This document shows, one piece after another, positions 1 to 8,940 of a DNA stretch of 64,000 nt (position 1 is the first letter of the stretch; every line of letters starts with the position of its first letter). Made by a program: the position numbers and the translations under genes. The stretch comes from Flavobacterium chilense. Its GTDB lineage: Bacteria > Bacteroidota > Bacteroidia > Flavobacteriales > Flavobacteriaceae. The notes beneath the pieces were generated by a model. That model was not told the DNA's origin. It saw only the letters and a program-made list of their open reading frames with translations, and ran no database searches. The stretch is taken from positions 1 through 64,000 of the forward strand of contig NZ_LSYT01000012.1 of NCBI RefSeq assembly GCF_001602525.1, given 5' to 3'.

Positions 1-1827
1 GGAACTTTAGCTTTAGGTGGCGTTGCGGTAACAGCCGGACAGGTTTTAACCCCGACTCAGGCAGCGAATCTTACCTATGATCCAAGTGGCGCGTTTTCAG
101 GAAACGATACCTTTACTTTTACAGTTACAGATAACAATGGAGCTGTTTCTACTCCGGCATTAGTAAACATTCCGGTAGGTAAATCAATTGTGAATGCAGT
201 ATCAGATCCTATAACTTCTGTTGTAGGAGTTGATAAAATTGTAAAAGTTATTAATGTATTGGATAATGATACTTTAAACAATAACCCGGTAGTACTTTCA
301 GATGTTAATTTAAGTGTGATAACACCAGATCCAAAAGGAGTATTGACCTTAAAACCTGATGGTACTGTAGAATTAGTTCCAAGTGCACCAGCCGGAACTT
401 ATACATTGACATACGAAATTTGTGAAAAGGCAAATCCACAAAATTGTAGCCCTGCAACAGTTTCAGTTACAGTTGTGGCGCCAACAATGACCGTAACTGC
501 AAGTAGTTATTGTTCAAATAATACACCATACGTTTCGTATAATGTTGTAGCAGATAATTTTGTTCCAACAGGATTACTAACAATTAACTGGATAGATAGC
601 GCAAATAATGTTGTCGCTACTCAAACCAATATGCCATTAAGCGGAAATGTATTATGGCCTGGAGCAACTGTTGATGGAAATAACAAACCAACAGACTGGC
701 CAGGATGGGTATTAGTAAACGGACAATGGATTCAAGGAAACGATGGTTTTGAATTAACAAGACCTGCTGTTACGATGCAGTTTACATTAAATCCTACTAA
801 ATCTGTTGTGGTTAATTATCCATCAGTAATATCAGGTTGTAATGCCATGCCTACATTTGGAATTCAGGCAGGAAATGAAGACGATGTAACACTTGCAGAC
901 GGACTTAATGGTTCGTTAGAAGTAGTTAACGTTTTAGATAATGATAAATTAAACGGTGTTCCGGTTAAACCAGAAGATGTTATTTTGAAAGGTTTAGATG
1001 TACCAAAAGGAATGACTTTAAATGCAGATGGAACAATTGATGTTGCGCCGGGAACTGCAGGAGGAAATTATACTGTAACATATCAAATATGTGAACTGGC
1101 AAATTCATCTAATTGTAGTACTGCAACAGTTAAGATTTTTGTAGAAGTTCCTGCTATTGCAATTGTAAAAACAGTGGTATTAAACGATAAGAATGCTAAT
1201 GGATATGCAGAAGCAGGAGAAACTTTAACCTATAGTTTTACGATTACAAATACAGGAAACACCGATCTTCAGAATATTAAAGTTTCTGATCCTTTACCGG
1301 GAATTGTTATGAGTGGCGGGCCAATAAGTTTGGCGGCTGGTCAAAGTGACAGTTATTCAATTACAGGAATTTATACTTTAACTCAGGCAGATGTAAATTT
1401 CGGAAGTATTAGTAATCAGGCAACTGTATCCGGAGTGACAAAAAGCGGTATAAAAGTTTCAGATAAATCAGATTCTGATAATTTGGACGGAGATAAACCA
1501 ACTATTTTAGAATTAAGTGGTTGTGTAATCAAAATCTTTAATGCCGTTTCTGTAAACGGAGATAATAAGAACGAAAGATTCTATATACAAGGTTTAGAAT
1601 GTTATCCGGATAATACGGTACAGATTTATAACCGTTGGGGAGTTTTGGTATTCGAAAGAGATCACTACAATAATAATGACATAGCTTTTAGAGGTATTTC
1701 AGAAGGACGTGTGACGATTAAAGACTCAAACGGATTACCGGAAGGGACTTATTATTATATCATAAAATATAAAGATCAGCAGTCTAATCCACATCAGGAA
1801 GCGGGGTATTTATACCTAACCAAATAA
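1..1827 (+). CDS. T9SS-exported adhesin-like protein, C-terminal part (gene runs off the left edge)
   Basis: The frame is open from the first base, so this is the last 608 residues of a larger secreted protein. Two similar Ig/cadherin-like modules can be seen, each with an NVLDND motif followed by a YEIC/YQIC motif (about residues 80-160 and 300-380). A DUF11-type module follows (about 385-480, with TITNTGNTDL). The last 100 residues are a gliding-motility-associated C-terminal domain (CHU_C, T9SS type B sorting signal), marked by VSVNGDNKNE, YNRWG and LPEGTYYY. Such proteins are exported through the outer membrane by the type IX system and displayed on the surface. The next gene is a PorP/SprF protein, the family that type B cargo usually requires, as in sprB-sprF. 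Function as an adhesin is inferred from architecture. The N-terminus and total length cannot be seen. Confidence 0.88.
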   Translation, partial: GTLALGGVAVTAGQVLTPTQAANLTYDPSGAFSGNDTFTFTVTDNNGAVSTPALVNIPVGKSIVNAVSDPITSVVGVDKIVKVINVLDNDTLNNNPVVLSDVNLSVITPDPKGVLTLKPDGTVELVPSAPAGTYTLTYEICEKANPQNCSPATVSVTVVAPTMTVTASSYCSNNTPYVSYNVVADNFVPTGLLTINWIDSANNVVATQTNMPLSGNVLWPGATVDGNNKPTDWPGWVLVNGQWIQGNDGFELTRPAVTMQFTLNPTKSVVVNYPSVISGCNAMPTFGIQAGNEDDVTLADGLNGSLEVVNVLDNDKLNGVPVKPEDVILKGLDVPKGMTLNADGTIDVAPGTAGGNYTVTYQICELANSSNCSTATVKIFVEVPAIAIVKTVVLNDKNANGYAEAGETLTYSFTITNTGNTDLQNIKVSDPLPGIVMSGGPISLAAGQSDSYSITGIYTLTQADVNFGSISNQATVSGVTKSGIKVSDKSDSDNLDGDKPTILELSGCVIKIFNAVSVNGDNKNERFYIQGLECYPDNTVQIYNRWGVLVFERDHYNNNDIAFRGISEGRVTIKDSNGLPEGTYYYIIKYKDQQSNPHQEAGYLYLTK

Positions 1828-1843
1828 CATTCTGTAGAATTAA

Positions 1844-1870
1844 AATGGCTTAGCGAAAAGCTAAGCCATT
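1844..1870 (+). terminator. Perfect hairpin between adhesin and sprF-like gene
   Basis: An 11-bp perfect stem (1844-1854 with 1860-1870) encloses a 5-base loop GAAAA. It lies 17 bases after the adhesin stop and 18 before the next start. What follows is ATTTAAAAATAAAA, not a run of T. It therefore looks more like an attenuator or an RNA-processing/3'-stability element inside an operon than a strong terminator. Confidence 0.55.
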
Positions 1871-1887
1871 ATTTAAAAATAAAATAA

Positions 1888-2796
1888 ATGAGAAAATTAG
1901 TTTTAGTTTTATTGTTTTGTTCGGTTGCAGGTTTTGCTCAGCAAGATGCGCAGTTTACGCAATACATGTATAATACCATTAATATAAATCCTGCTTATGC
2001 CGGTTCAAGAGGCGTTATGAGTGTTTTTGGTTTGTATCGTACACAATGGGTTGGATTAGATGGTGCGCCGGAAACCAGTAGTTTTTCAGTAAATACGCCG
2101 GTTACTAACAATGTAGGGCTTGGAGTTTCGCTGGTAAACGATAAAATTGGTCCCACAAATGAGAATAATTTATCAGCAGATTTCTCGTATTCGATCCCTA
2201 CATCGGCGACAGCCAAACTTTCTTTTGGTATTAAAGGATCTGCAAATTTGTTCAAATTAGATCCTACAAAATTAACGCCCGAAGATCAGGGAGATCCACA
2301 ATTTCAGGATTTTAAAAATAAATTCACACCCAATATCGGGGCTGGTATTTACTGGCATACAGATAAAGCTTATGTTGGTTTATCGGTACCTAATTTTATT
2401 CAGACCAATCGTTACGATGATAATGAAGTTTCTATTTACAAAGACCGAATTAACTACTACTTTATTGCAGGTTATGTATTCGATTTAGATCGATATGAAA
2501 CAATAAAATTCAAACCGGCAATTTTAACCAAAATGGTCGAAGGTTCACCATTACAGGTTGATGCATCTGCAAACTTTATGTTTAATGAAAAATTTGTAAT
2601 TGGACTTGCTTACAGATGGAGTGCTTCTATAAGTGCTTTAGCAGGATTTCAGATAACAGACAGTTTGTACATTGGTTATGCATACGATCGTGAAACAACC
2701 AAACTGGTAAATTATAATTCAGGATCGCATGAGATATTTCTGCGTTTTGAATTCTTAAATAAATATGGACGAATAACTTCACCAAGATTCTTCTAA
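1888..2796 (+). CDS. PorP/SprF family type IX secretion membrane protein
   Basis: 302 residues with a lipophilic signal peptide (about 1-17, ending in GFAQ). It then has the family signature QFTQYMYN, NPAYAGSRG, and alternating beta strands typical of an outer-membrane barrel. PorP/SprF proteins work with the T9SS at the outer membrane; SprF of F. johnsoniae is needed to export or attach SprB. Paralogues typically sit directly downstream of a cargo gene with a type B sorting domain, exactly as here. The next gene starts 2 bases after the stop, so the two are co-transcribed. It is most likely the dedicated partner of the upstream adhesin; that pairing is inferred from position. Confidence 0.92.
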   Translation: MRKLVLVLLFCSVAGFAQQDAQFTQYMYNTININPAYAGSRGVMSVFGLYRTQWVGLDGAPETSSFSVNTPVTNNVGLGVSLVNDKIGPTNENNLSADFSYSIPTSATAKLSFGIKGSANLFKLDPTKLTPEDQGDPQFQDFKNKFTPNIGAGIYWHTDKAYVGLSVPNFIQTNRYDDNEVSIYKDRINYYFIAGYVFDLDRYETIKFKPAILTKMVEGSPLQVDASANFMFNEKFVIGLAYRWSASISALAGFQITDSLYIGYAYDRETTKLVNYNSGSHEIFLRFEFLNKYGRITSPRFF

Positions 2797-2798
2797 TT

Positions 2799-4739
2799 AT
2801 GAAAATAAAAAAAATAATATATACAGCTTTCCTGTTTTCCATTACTTTTAATGGAATAGCTCAAAAAGCCGTTTTAAATAAAGCGGAAAAAGAGTATGAT
2901 CAGTATGCTTATGTAGATGCTATTTCTATTTATGAAAAAGTAGCTGAAAGTGGTTTTAAGGATGAAAAAATGTTTCAGAGATTAGGAAACGCCTATTATT
3001 TTAATGCAGAACTAACAAAAGCAGTAAAATGGTATGATGCGCTGTTTTCTTTAAACAGTCAGCAAGAACCTGAATATTATTACAGATATGCTCAGGCACT
3101 AAAATCTATAGGAGACTATGCTAAATCAGACAAGATGCTTGAAGCTTTTAATGCAAAAGTTAAAACAGATACCAGGGGTGTTTTGTTTGAAAATAATAAA
3201 AACTATTTAGAGCAGATTAAAACAAATTCAGGAAGATTTGATATATCAGATGCCGGAATTAATTCGAACCAATCTGATTATGGAAGTACTGTTTTTAATA
3301 ACAAATTAGTATTTGCTTCGGCACGTGATACAGGAGTTGCAAAAAGAAAAATGTTCAAATGGACCAATAAATCTTTTACAAACTTATTTGCAGCAGAATT
3401 AAAATCAGATGGAACTTTAGAAAATCCTGTTCGGTTAGAGAAAAAAATTAACTCAAAATTCAATGAATCTACACCTGTTTTTACCAAAGACGGAAAGACG
3501 ATGTATTTTACAAGAAACAATTTTTTGCGTGGTAAAAAAGGAAAAGATTCCAAGAGAATTACATTACTGAAGTTGTATAAAGCCGATTTGGTCAACGATG
3601 AATGGACTAATGTTACCGCAATGCCATTTAACAGTGATCAATTTAGTATTGCGCATCCCGCTTTGAGTGTAGACGAAAAGAAACTATATTTTGCATCAGA
3701 TATGCCGGGAAGTTTAGGACAATCTGATTTATACAGTGTTGTAATTAATGGAGATGGAACATTTGGCAAACCTGAAAATCTGGGTGCTGTAATTAATACC
3801 GAAGGACGTGAAACATTTCCTTTCATATCAGCAGAAAATGAACTTTATTTTGCAAGTGACGGGCGCCCTGGATTGGGAGGATTAGACATATTTGTATCAA
3901 AAATAAAAGAAGATACCAGTTTTGGTCCCGTACAAAATATTGGAGAACCAGTAAATACCAAGTTTGATGATTTCGCTTTTATAATTGACAGTAACACAAG
4001 AAGTGGATTTTTCTCATCGAACAAAGAAGGAGGAAAAGGCAATGATGATATTTATAAATTCAGAGAAACAAAAAGACTGGATTGTGAGAAAAAATTATCA
4101 GGTATTATATCAGATGCTCAGACAAATGCAGTTTTGGGTGATGCAAAAATAATTTTACTGGATGATAAATTTCAACAGATAGCAGAAGCAGTTTCAGGTG
4201 CAGACGGAACTTATACGTTTGACGTAAAATGCGATAAAACCTATCATGTCAGAGCTACAAAAAAAGATTATGAAACTCAGGAAAGCCCAATTACAATTAA
4301 TGGATTAAATGACAAATCTGAAAAAGATGTCAGGTTAGAAAAGCAAATTAAAGAAATTGGAGTTGGGACAGATTTAGCTAAAACTTTAGATATACCCATT
4401 ATTTATTTTGATCTGGATCAGTCATTTATTCGAAAAGAAGCCGCTTTTCAGTTAGAGAAAATTGTAGCTGTTATGAAGCAATATCCGGACATGAAAATAG
4501 ATGTTCGTTCTCATACAGATAGCAGACAAACAGAACAGTATAATATGACTTTGTCGAACAAGAGAGCAAAAGCAACAATTGACTGGCTGGTTAAAAAAGG
4601 AATTTCGGCTAAAAGAATTTCAGGCAGAGGATATGGCGAAAGTCAATTGATAAACAAATGTTCTGATAATGTAAATTGTACAGAAGAAGAACACCAATTA
4701 AACAGAAGAAGTGAATTTGTAATTGTTTCCATGAAATAA
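2799..4739 (+). CDS. OmpA family protein with TPR and PD40 beta-propeller (PorE-like)
   Basis: 646 residues. There is a signal peptide (about 1-21, ending GIAQ). TPR-like helices span about 25-130 (EYDQYAYVDAISIYEKVAES). PD40/WD40-like propeller blades span about 150-430 (repeated LYFASD...GxxDLY/IF). A carboxypeptidase-regulatory-like beta sandwich spans about 435-515. A C-terminal OmpA peptidoglycan-binding domain spans about 525-646 (YFDLDQSFI, SHTDSR, NMTLSNKRA, NRRSEFVI). This architecture matches the PorE/OmpA-like proteins that anchor T9SS complexes to peptidoglycan. It is the third gene of the adhesin-SprF operon and probably tethers that export complex to the wall; the specific role is inferred. 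Confidence 0.88.
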   Translation: MKIKKIIYTAFLFSITFNGIAQKAVLNKAEKEYDQYAYVDAISIYEKVAESGFKDEKMFQRLGNAYYFNAELTKAVKWYDALFSLNSQQEPEYYYRYAQALKSIGDYAKSDKMLEAFNAKVKTDTRGVLFENNKNYLEQIKTNSGRFDISDAGINSNQSDYGSTVFNNKLVFASARDTGVAKRKMFKWTNKSFTNLFAAELKSDGTLENPVRLEKKINSKFNESTPVFTKDGKTMYFTRNNFLRGKKGKDSKRITLLKLYKADLVNDEWTNVTAMPFNSDQFSIAHPALSVDEKKLYFASDMPGSLGQSDLYSVVINGDGTFGKPENLGAVINTEGRETFPFISAENELYFASDGRPGLGGLDIFVSKIKEDTSFGPVQNIGEPVNTKFDDFAFIIDSNTRSGFFSSNKEGGKGNDDIYKFRETKRLDCEKKLSGIISDAQTNAVLGDAKIILLDDKFQQIAEAVSGADGTYTFDVKCDKTYHVRATKKDYETQESPITINGLNDKSEKDVRLEKQIKEIGVGTDLAKTLDIPIIYFDLDQSFIRKEAAFQLEKIVAVMKQYPDMKIDVRSHTDSRQTEQYNMTLSNKRAKATIDWLVKKGISAKRISGRGYGESQLINKCSDNVNCTEEEHQLNRRSEFVIVSMK

Positions 4740-4814
4740 TTTAAATTATTATCAGGAGAAGATAAATCAGTCAGGTTTTTTTGATTTGATAAAATACAAG
4801 AATTAGCAGACAAG

Positions 4815-4858
4815 CTGCCTCAAATAGTTATTAAATTGTTTGGGGCAGTTTTGTTTTT
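4815..4858 (+). terminator. Terminator of the T9SS adhesin operon
   Basis: CTGCCTCAAA (4815-4824) pairs with TTTGGGGCAG (4839-4848), with one G-T pair, and is followed by TTTTGTTTTT. It lies 76 bases after the OmpA-like gene. The rest of 4740-5028 shows no convincing gene. Confidence 0.7.
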
Positions 4859-5028
4859 ACTCGTGATCACTTTTTTAACTCTTAGTATAATATTTTGATT
4901 AAAGAAAAGGCAGATCGTTACTAAAAAAATGATACAATTTAGAACAGTGATATTCAGTACTTTTTTATGACGAATGAGTAGTTTTGATGTGATAAATTTC
5001 ATTTCAAAAACAAATAAAAGAGAACAAA

Positions 5029-6288
5029 ATGGTGAATGAAAGAGTGATGGAGAAGCTGGGTATTTTGGCAGATGCAGCTAAGTATGATGTTTCATGTTCA
5101 TCCGGACAAAGCAAGCGGGAAAATAAAAATAAAGGGCTGGGCGATTCTTCAGGTTACGGAATTTGTCATGCCTATACAGAAGACGGACGCTGCGTTTCGT
5201 TACTGAAAATTTTACTGACCAATCATTGTATCTTTGACTGTGCTTATTGTGTGAGCCGAAAAAGTAATGATATAAAACGTGCAGCTTTTACAGTACAGGA
5301 AGTTGTTGATCTTACCATTGGCTTTTACAGAAGAAATTACATAGAAGGATTGTTTTTAAGTTCAGGTATTTTTGATAATCCTGATTATACGATGGAACGT
5401 TTGGTTCGAATTGCCAAAAAGTTAAGATTAGAAGAGAATTTTAATGGGTATATTCATCTTAAAGCAATTCCGGGAGCAAGCGATGAATTGTTGAAAGAAG
5501 CAGGGATGTATGCTGATCGGTTAAGTGTAAATGTCGAAATGCCAACCGAGCAAAGTCTTAAATTGCTTGCGCCTGAAAAGAATCACAAAGATGTAATTAA
5601 GCCAATGGAATACCTGAAAAATGAGATTGTAGGTTATAAAGAAGAAAAAAAGCTAAACTACAAAGCTCCTCTTTTTGCTCCGGCAGGTCAAAGCACCCAA
5701 ATGGTTATTGGGGCGACAAAAGAAAATGATCTCGAAATTTTAGGCATGGCCAATTATTTTTATCAGCAAATGAATATGAGAAGGGTTTATTATTCAGGAT
5801 ATGTGCCCATAAGTTATGATAATCGATTGCCGGCAATAGGAACTCCGGTACCCATGATTCGGGAAAATCGTTTGTATCAGGCTGATTGGTTAATTCGTTT
5901 TTACGGATTTAATGTAAATGAAATTGTAGGTTTTGATCAGCCAAATCTGGATCTCGATATTGACCCAAAACTAGGTTGGGCATTGCGAAACCTGAATCAG
6001 TTTCCTGTCGATATTAATACTGCCGATTTAGAATTGATTAAGCGCATTCCGGGAATCGGATTTTTGAGTGCAAAAAAAATTGTGGCAGCCAGACAGTTTA
6101 AGAAATTGCAACCTGAAGATCTTCGAAAATTAGGAATTGCATACAGTCGGGCAAGATATTTTTTGGCTTTTGCAATACCATTTCAAATTCAGAAAGATTT
6201 AACCTCTATCCAAATCAAAGATCATATTTTGAATTCACAAAAAAGTAAATACAAAAATGATTTCTCGAATCAACTGGCTTTATTCTAA
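5029..6288 (+). CDS. Putative DNA modification/repair radical SAM protein (TIGR03916-type)
   Basis: 419 residues. The radical-SAM [4Fe-4S] motif CxxxCxxC is at Cys67, Cys71 and Cys74 (NHCIFDCAYC). The C-terminal third has a helix-hairpin-helix DNA-binding motif (about 324-365: DINTADLELIKRIPGIG). The AKYDVSCSSGQ start and overall layout match the family annotated as putative DNA modification/repair radical SAM protein. The next gene (5 bases on) is the family's constant partner. Chemistry and substrate are unknown; the DNA role rests on the HhH and on distant similarity to spore photoproduct lyase. An alternative start is the Met at codon 7 (5047), closer to usual family N-termini. Confidence 0.87.
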   Translation: MVNERVMEKLGILADAAKYDVSCSSGQSKRENKNKGLGDSSGYGICHAYTEDGRCVSLLKILLTNHCIFDCAYCVSRKSNDIKRAAFTVQEVVDLTIGFYRRNYIEGLFLSSGIFDNPDYTMERLVRIAKKLRLEENFNGYIHLKAIPGASDELLKEAGMYADRLSVNVEMPTEQSLKLLAPEKNHKDVIKPMEYLKNEIVGYKEEKKLNYKAPLFAPAGQSTQMVIGATKENDLEILGMANYFYQQMNMRRVYYSGYVPISYDNRLPAIGTPVPMIRENRLYQADWLIRFYGFNVNEIVGFDQPNLDLDIDPKLGWALRNLNQFPVDINTADLELIKRIPGIGFLSAKKIVAARQFKKLQPEDLRKLGIAYSRARYFLAFAIPFQIQKDLTSIQIKDHILNSQKSKYKNDFSNQLALF

Positions 6289-6293
6289 TTAAA

Positions 6294-7076
6294 ATGACAC
6301 AAATAGTTTATGATGGTACTTACGAAGGCTGGCTTACAGCAGTGTTTGAGATTTATGAGTATAAACTGAAGGATATTGTTTTTGCCAAAAAAGAAGCTTC
6401 TGCTGCTTTGCTGTTTTCTACACATCATATTGTAATTACAAATGACCTAAAAGTACAACGGGTTTTAGACGGACTCAAAAAACGTCTTTCAAGACAGGGG
6501 TTTATAAGTATTTATAATGCGTTTTTATCTGAAATTAATCAAATCGAAGAAGTCATGTTTCGTTTTGTTCAATATGTATTGTCCAGTGCACAAAATGTAG
6601 AAGACGATTATGGAAACAGCGCTGTTCTGGATTTTAAAAAAGCAGTCAGACTTACCGGAAAAGAGGCACATCGAATGGAGGCATTTGTTCGTTTTAAATT
6701 AACAAAAGACCAGCTGTATTATGCCATCATTGAACCAGATTGCGATGTTTTGCCTATTATAGAAAAACATTTCAAAAACCGTTATGCAGATCAACGCTGG
6801 CTGATTTACGATGCAAAACGTAAATATGGCGTTTATTATGATCTTGAAAACATTTCAACTGTCGAATTGCAATTTGATAACAATCCTGCTTCTTCAAAAT
6901 ATCTGGCAGAAATAAGCGACCAACAAGAAGAATTTTTTCAAAACCTCTGGCGACATTACTTTAAAAATGTCAATATTGAATCAAGAAAAAATACCAGGCT
7001 TCATCTTCAGCACATGCCAAAACGCTACTGGAAACATTTGACAGAAAAAATTCCGGATATGAAAAATAGAAGATAA
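6294..7076 (+). CDS. TIGR03915 family putative DNA metabolism protein (DUF4130)
   Basis: 260 residues, cytosolic. It begins with the family's YDGTYEGWLTAVFEIYE segment. It has a DUF4130 core with KEAHRMEAFVRFK and a C-terminal PKRYWKHLTEK. The family is almost always encoded beside the radical-SAM/HhH protein, as here (5-base gap, same strand), so the two are taken as one functional unit. Some members are annotated as uracil-DNA-glycosylase-associated or DNA-metabolism proteins. The biochemical activity is not established and I assign none. The gene ends 10 bases from a convergent neighbour, with no clear terminator hairpin between. Confidence 0.85.
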   Translation: MTQIVYDGTYEGWLTAVFEIYEYKLKDIVFAKKEASAALLFSTHHIVITNDLKVQRVLDGLKKRLSRQGFISIYNAFLSEINQIEEVMFRFVQYVLSSAQNVEDDYGNSAVLDFKKAVRLTGKEAHRMEAFVRFKLTKDQLYYAIIEPDCDVLPIIEKHFKNRYADQRWLIYDAKRKYGVYYDLENISTVELQFDNNPASSKYLAEISDQQEEFFQNLWRHYFKNVNIESRKNTRLHLQHMPKRYWKHLTEKIPDMKNRR

Positions 7077-7086
7077 TACGAGATTA

Positions 7087-8553
7087 CTACCTGCTTTTCT
7101 TTAAAGCATCAATTAATTCCACCATATCCACTACAGCATAAGTAGACGAATAATCAGATACCGCATAAGGCAAAATAAGACTATTGTTATGAATAATGGC
7201 TCCACAGGAATATACCACATTTGGAACATAGCCTTCTCTTTCATCTTCCAGAGGCGAAAGTAGTGGTTCTTTAAGTCTTCCAATTTCTTTAGACGGATCA
7301 TCAAGATCAAATAATGAAGCCCCTATACAATAACGTCTCATAGTACCCACGCCATGAGTAATTACCAGCCATCCTTCGGTAGTCCAAAGAGGGGAACCGC
7401 AATTTCCTATTTGAGTGAATTCCCATGTATAACGTGGTTCCTGCAAAAGGATAGGAGTGTTCCATTGTGTAACCCTTTCAGAATACATGATGTAATTATT
7501 TACGCCGTCGATTCGGGCAAGCATGGCATATTTACCCTTTATTTTTCTAGGAAATAATGCCAGGTTTTTATTTTGGGCACCAACACCATGCAAAGGCATT
7601 ACTCTGTACGTATAAAAATCCTCAGTAGAAATAAGTTTAGGCAATATGGCGTGACCATTGTAAGCAGTGTAAGTCGCCATTACCCGTGTAGAATTATCAT
7701 CATCTACAAAACGAACAAAACGGGCATCTTCGATACCACGGCTCTCAGATTCAGATATCGGGAATATAACACGTTCAGTAATGTCAGAATCATGTTTGAA
7801 TTGTAAATCATAAAAAGAATCAGCCAGCCAGATAATTTCTTCAAGTGCCGTTCTTCGTTCCTGACGAATCGAAGGATCGCTCAAAGCAGTGTTGACCATA
7901 CTTTTTAAAACGGCAAATTCAAATTCGTTGGGTAAATCCTGCATTATTTGTGCAATATATTTATCCTGGGTATGCATTTCGGATAATTTCAACAAAAAAC
8001 GTTCTTTATTGTACAGACTTTTATGCTCAATCTCGGCTTTGTCTATATTATGACCAATTTTCATTACCTGAAGATTATTGTCTCTATCAAGAATTCCTCG
8101 TCTAAAGACAATAGATGAAATATGACCTTCACCCGTTGCACGAAAAGAAATTATGACCCTTTTTTCGCCCGCTTCGAGTCCTGACTGATCAAAATCTTCA
8201 ATAATAGAAGGATTAAAAATGGCAGCAGATTCTATAGCATACTCCATTGTGCAATAAGAACCAATAAGCATTTTTCGATCAAGTGACATCGCCTCATAAT
8301 CAATTTGCATTCCTTCTATTACAGGTCTGATTTTTTCGCAATGTCTGAAAAATATAGCCGAAATATTTCTATGGCGTCTGGCGAATTCACGAAGGGTTTG
8401 TTCCAGGGTTTCTAATACCTGTTTTTCATCCAGCATCATAATACGAGTTACCATTTGTTGGGTTCTTTCGTCGCCATTTATAAAAAATCGGGCAACAACT
8501 CTTCGGGAATCAGGGGTGAATTTTATATTTTTTCGAATAACAGATACTCGCAT
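7087..8553 (-). CDS. Glycoside hydrolase family 130 protein (glycosidase/phosphorylase)
   Basis: 488 residues with no signal peptide, so probably cytosolic. The five-bladed propeller signature of GH130 is visible: RGIEDARFVRFVDDD followed by TYTAYNG, and later GNCGSPLWTTEGWLVITHG and a C-terminal VPNVVYSCG. GH130 enzymes are mostly inverting phosphorylases (or hydrolases) acting on beta-mannosides. About 100 extra N-terminal helical residues are typical of the longer subgroup found in Bacteroidota. It is a single gene with no transporter, SusCD pair or glycosyltransferase beside it, so the substrate cannot be read from context. Mannoside phosphorolysis is the family-level expectation only. 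Confidence 0.85.
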   Translation of the reverse strand: MRVSVIRKNIKFTPDSRRVVARFFINGDERTQQMVTRIMMLDEKQVLETLEQTLREFARRHRNISAIFFRHCEKIRPVIEGMQIDYEAMSLDRKMLIGSYCTMEYAIESAAIFNPSIIEDFDQSGLEAGEKRVIISFRATGEGHISSIVFRRGILDRDNNLQVMKIGHNIDKAEIEHKSLYNKERFLLKLSEMHTQDKYIAQIMQDLPNEFEFAVLKSMVNTALSDPSIRQERRTALEEIIWLADSFYDLQFKHDSDITERVIFPISESESRGIEDARFVRFVDDDNSTRVMATYTAYNGHAILPKLISTEDFYTYRVMPLHGVGAQNKNLALFPRKIKGKYAMLARIDGVNNYIMYSERVTQWNTPILLQEPRYTWEFTQIGNCGSPLWTTEGWLVITHGVGTMRRYCIGASLFDLDDPSKEIGRLKEPLLSPLEDEREGYVPNVVYSCGAIIHNNSLILPYAVSDYSSTYAVVDMVELIDALKKSR

Positions 8554-8940
8554 AGTTTTTTGTTTTTAATTACAATAAAAGGAGTGCATTTTTATGTCTT
8601 AGTAAAATACCTCAACTATAATTTATCTTGTAAAGAATGTAGAAGACACTGGTTTAAAACAGTATTTTTACTGTAAATTATTTCTAATTCTATAACAAGT
8701 TAGTGATTTTGTAAACGAAAAAAAACTTAAATCTTTATTAAATTCTTTGAAGAGCTTTCTGAATAGAATTTGTTTTTACTCAAAATGAATTCAAAAACAA
8801 ATAAAAAGGTCGTCTCATTGAGACAAACAAATCAAGATAAAAGTTAAAATTAGATGCTTTAGGACTAATTGCAAATAAAAACCCCTTAAACAATTTTGTT
8901 TAAGGGGTTTCGAATTTATCTATGAGTTCATCAATTTTTG
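8554..8940. other. 387-base intergenic stretch between the GH130 and map genes
   Basis: Very AT-rich. It holds the upstream region of the GH130 gene (no clear TAnnTTTG box seen), a 13-base palindrome-like GTCTCATTGAGAC at 8812-8824, and the terminator at 8881-8908. No coding potential was recognised; the open frame running in from the GH130 gene on the opposite strand is a shadow. Confidence 0.6.
8881..8908 (-). terminator. Terminator downstream of map
   Basis: ACCCCTTAAACAA (8881-8893) pairs perfectly with TTGTTTAAGGGGT (8896-8908), with A-rich and T-rich flanks, so it could act on both strands. It lies 32 bases past the map stop on the minus strand. The tRNA terminator at 11107 uses nearly the same stem. 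Confidence 0.8.

Noticed and set aside
4820..5002. 60-residue open frame on the minus strand in the 4740-5028 gap
   Set aside because: It overlaps the terminator of the OmpA-like gene, shows no domain, and lies in AT-rich DNA where such frames arise by chance.
5029..7076. Radical SAM gene as part of a RiPP or cofactor cluster
   Set aside because: It has an HhH DNA-binding domain and its usual DUF4130 partner, and no precursor peptide or SPASM domain is visible.
8812..8824. Palindrome GTCTCATTGAGAC as an operator
   Set aside because: It is far from any promoter box, single copy, and has no regulator gene nearby; no support beyond symmetry.
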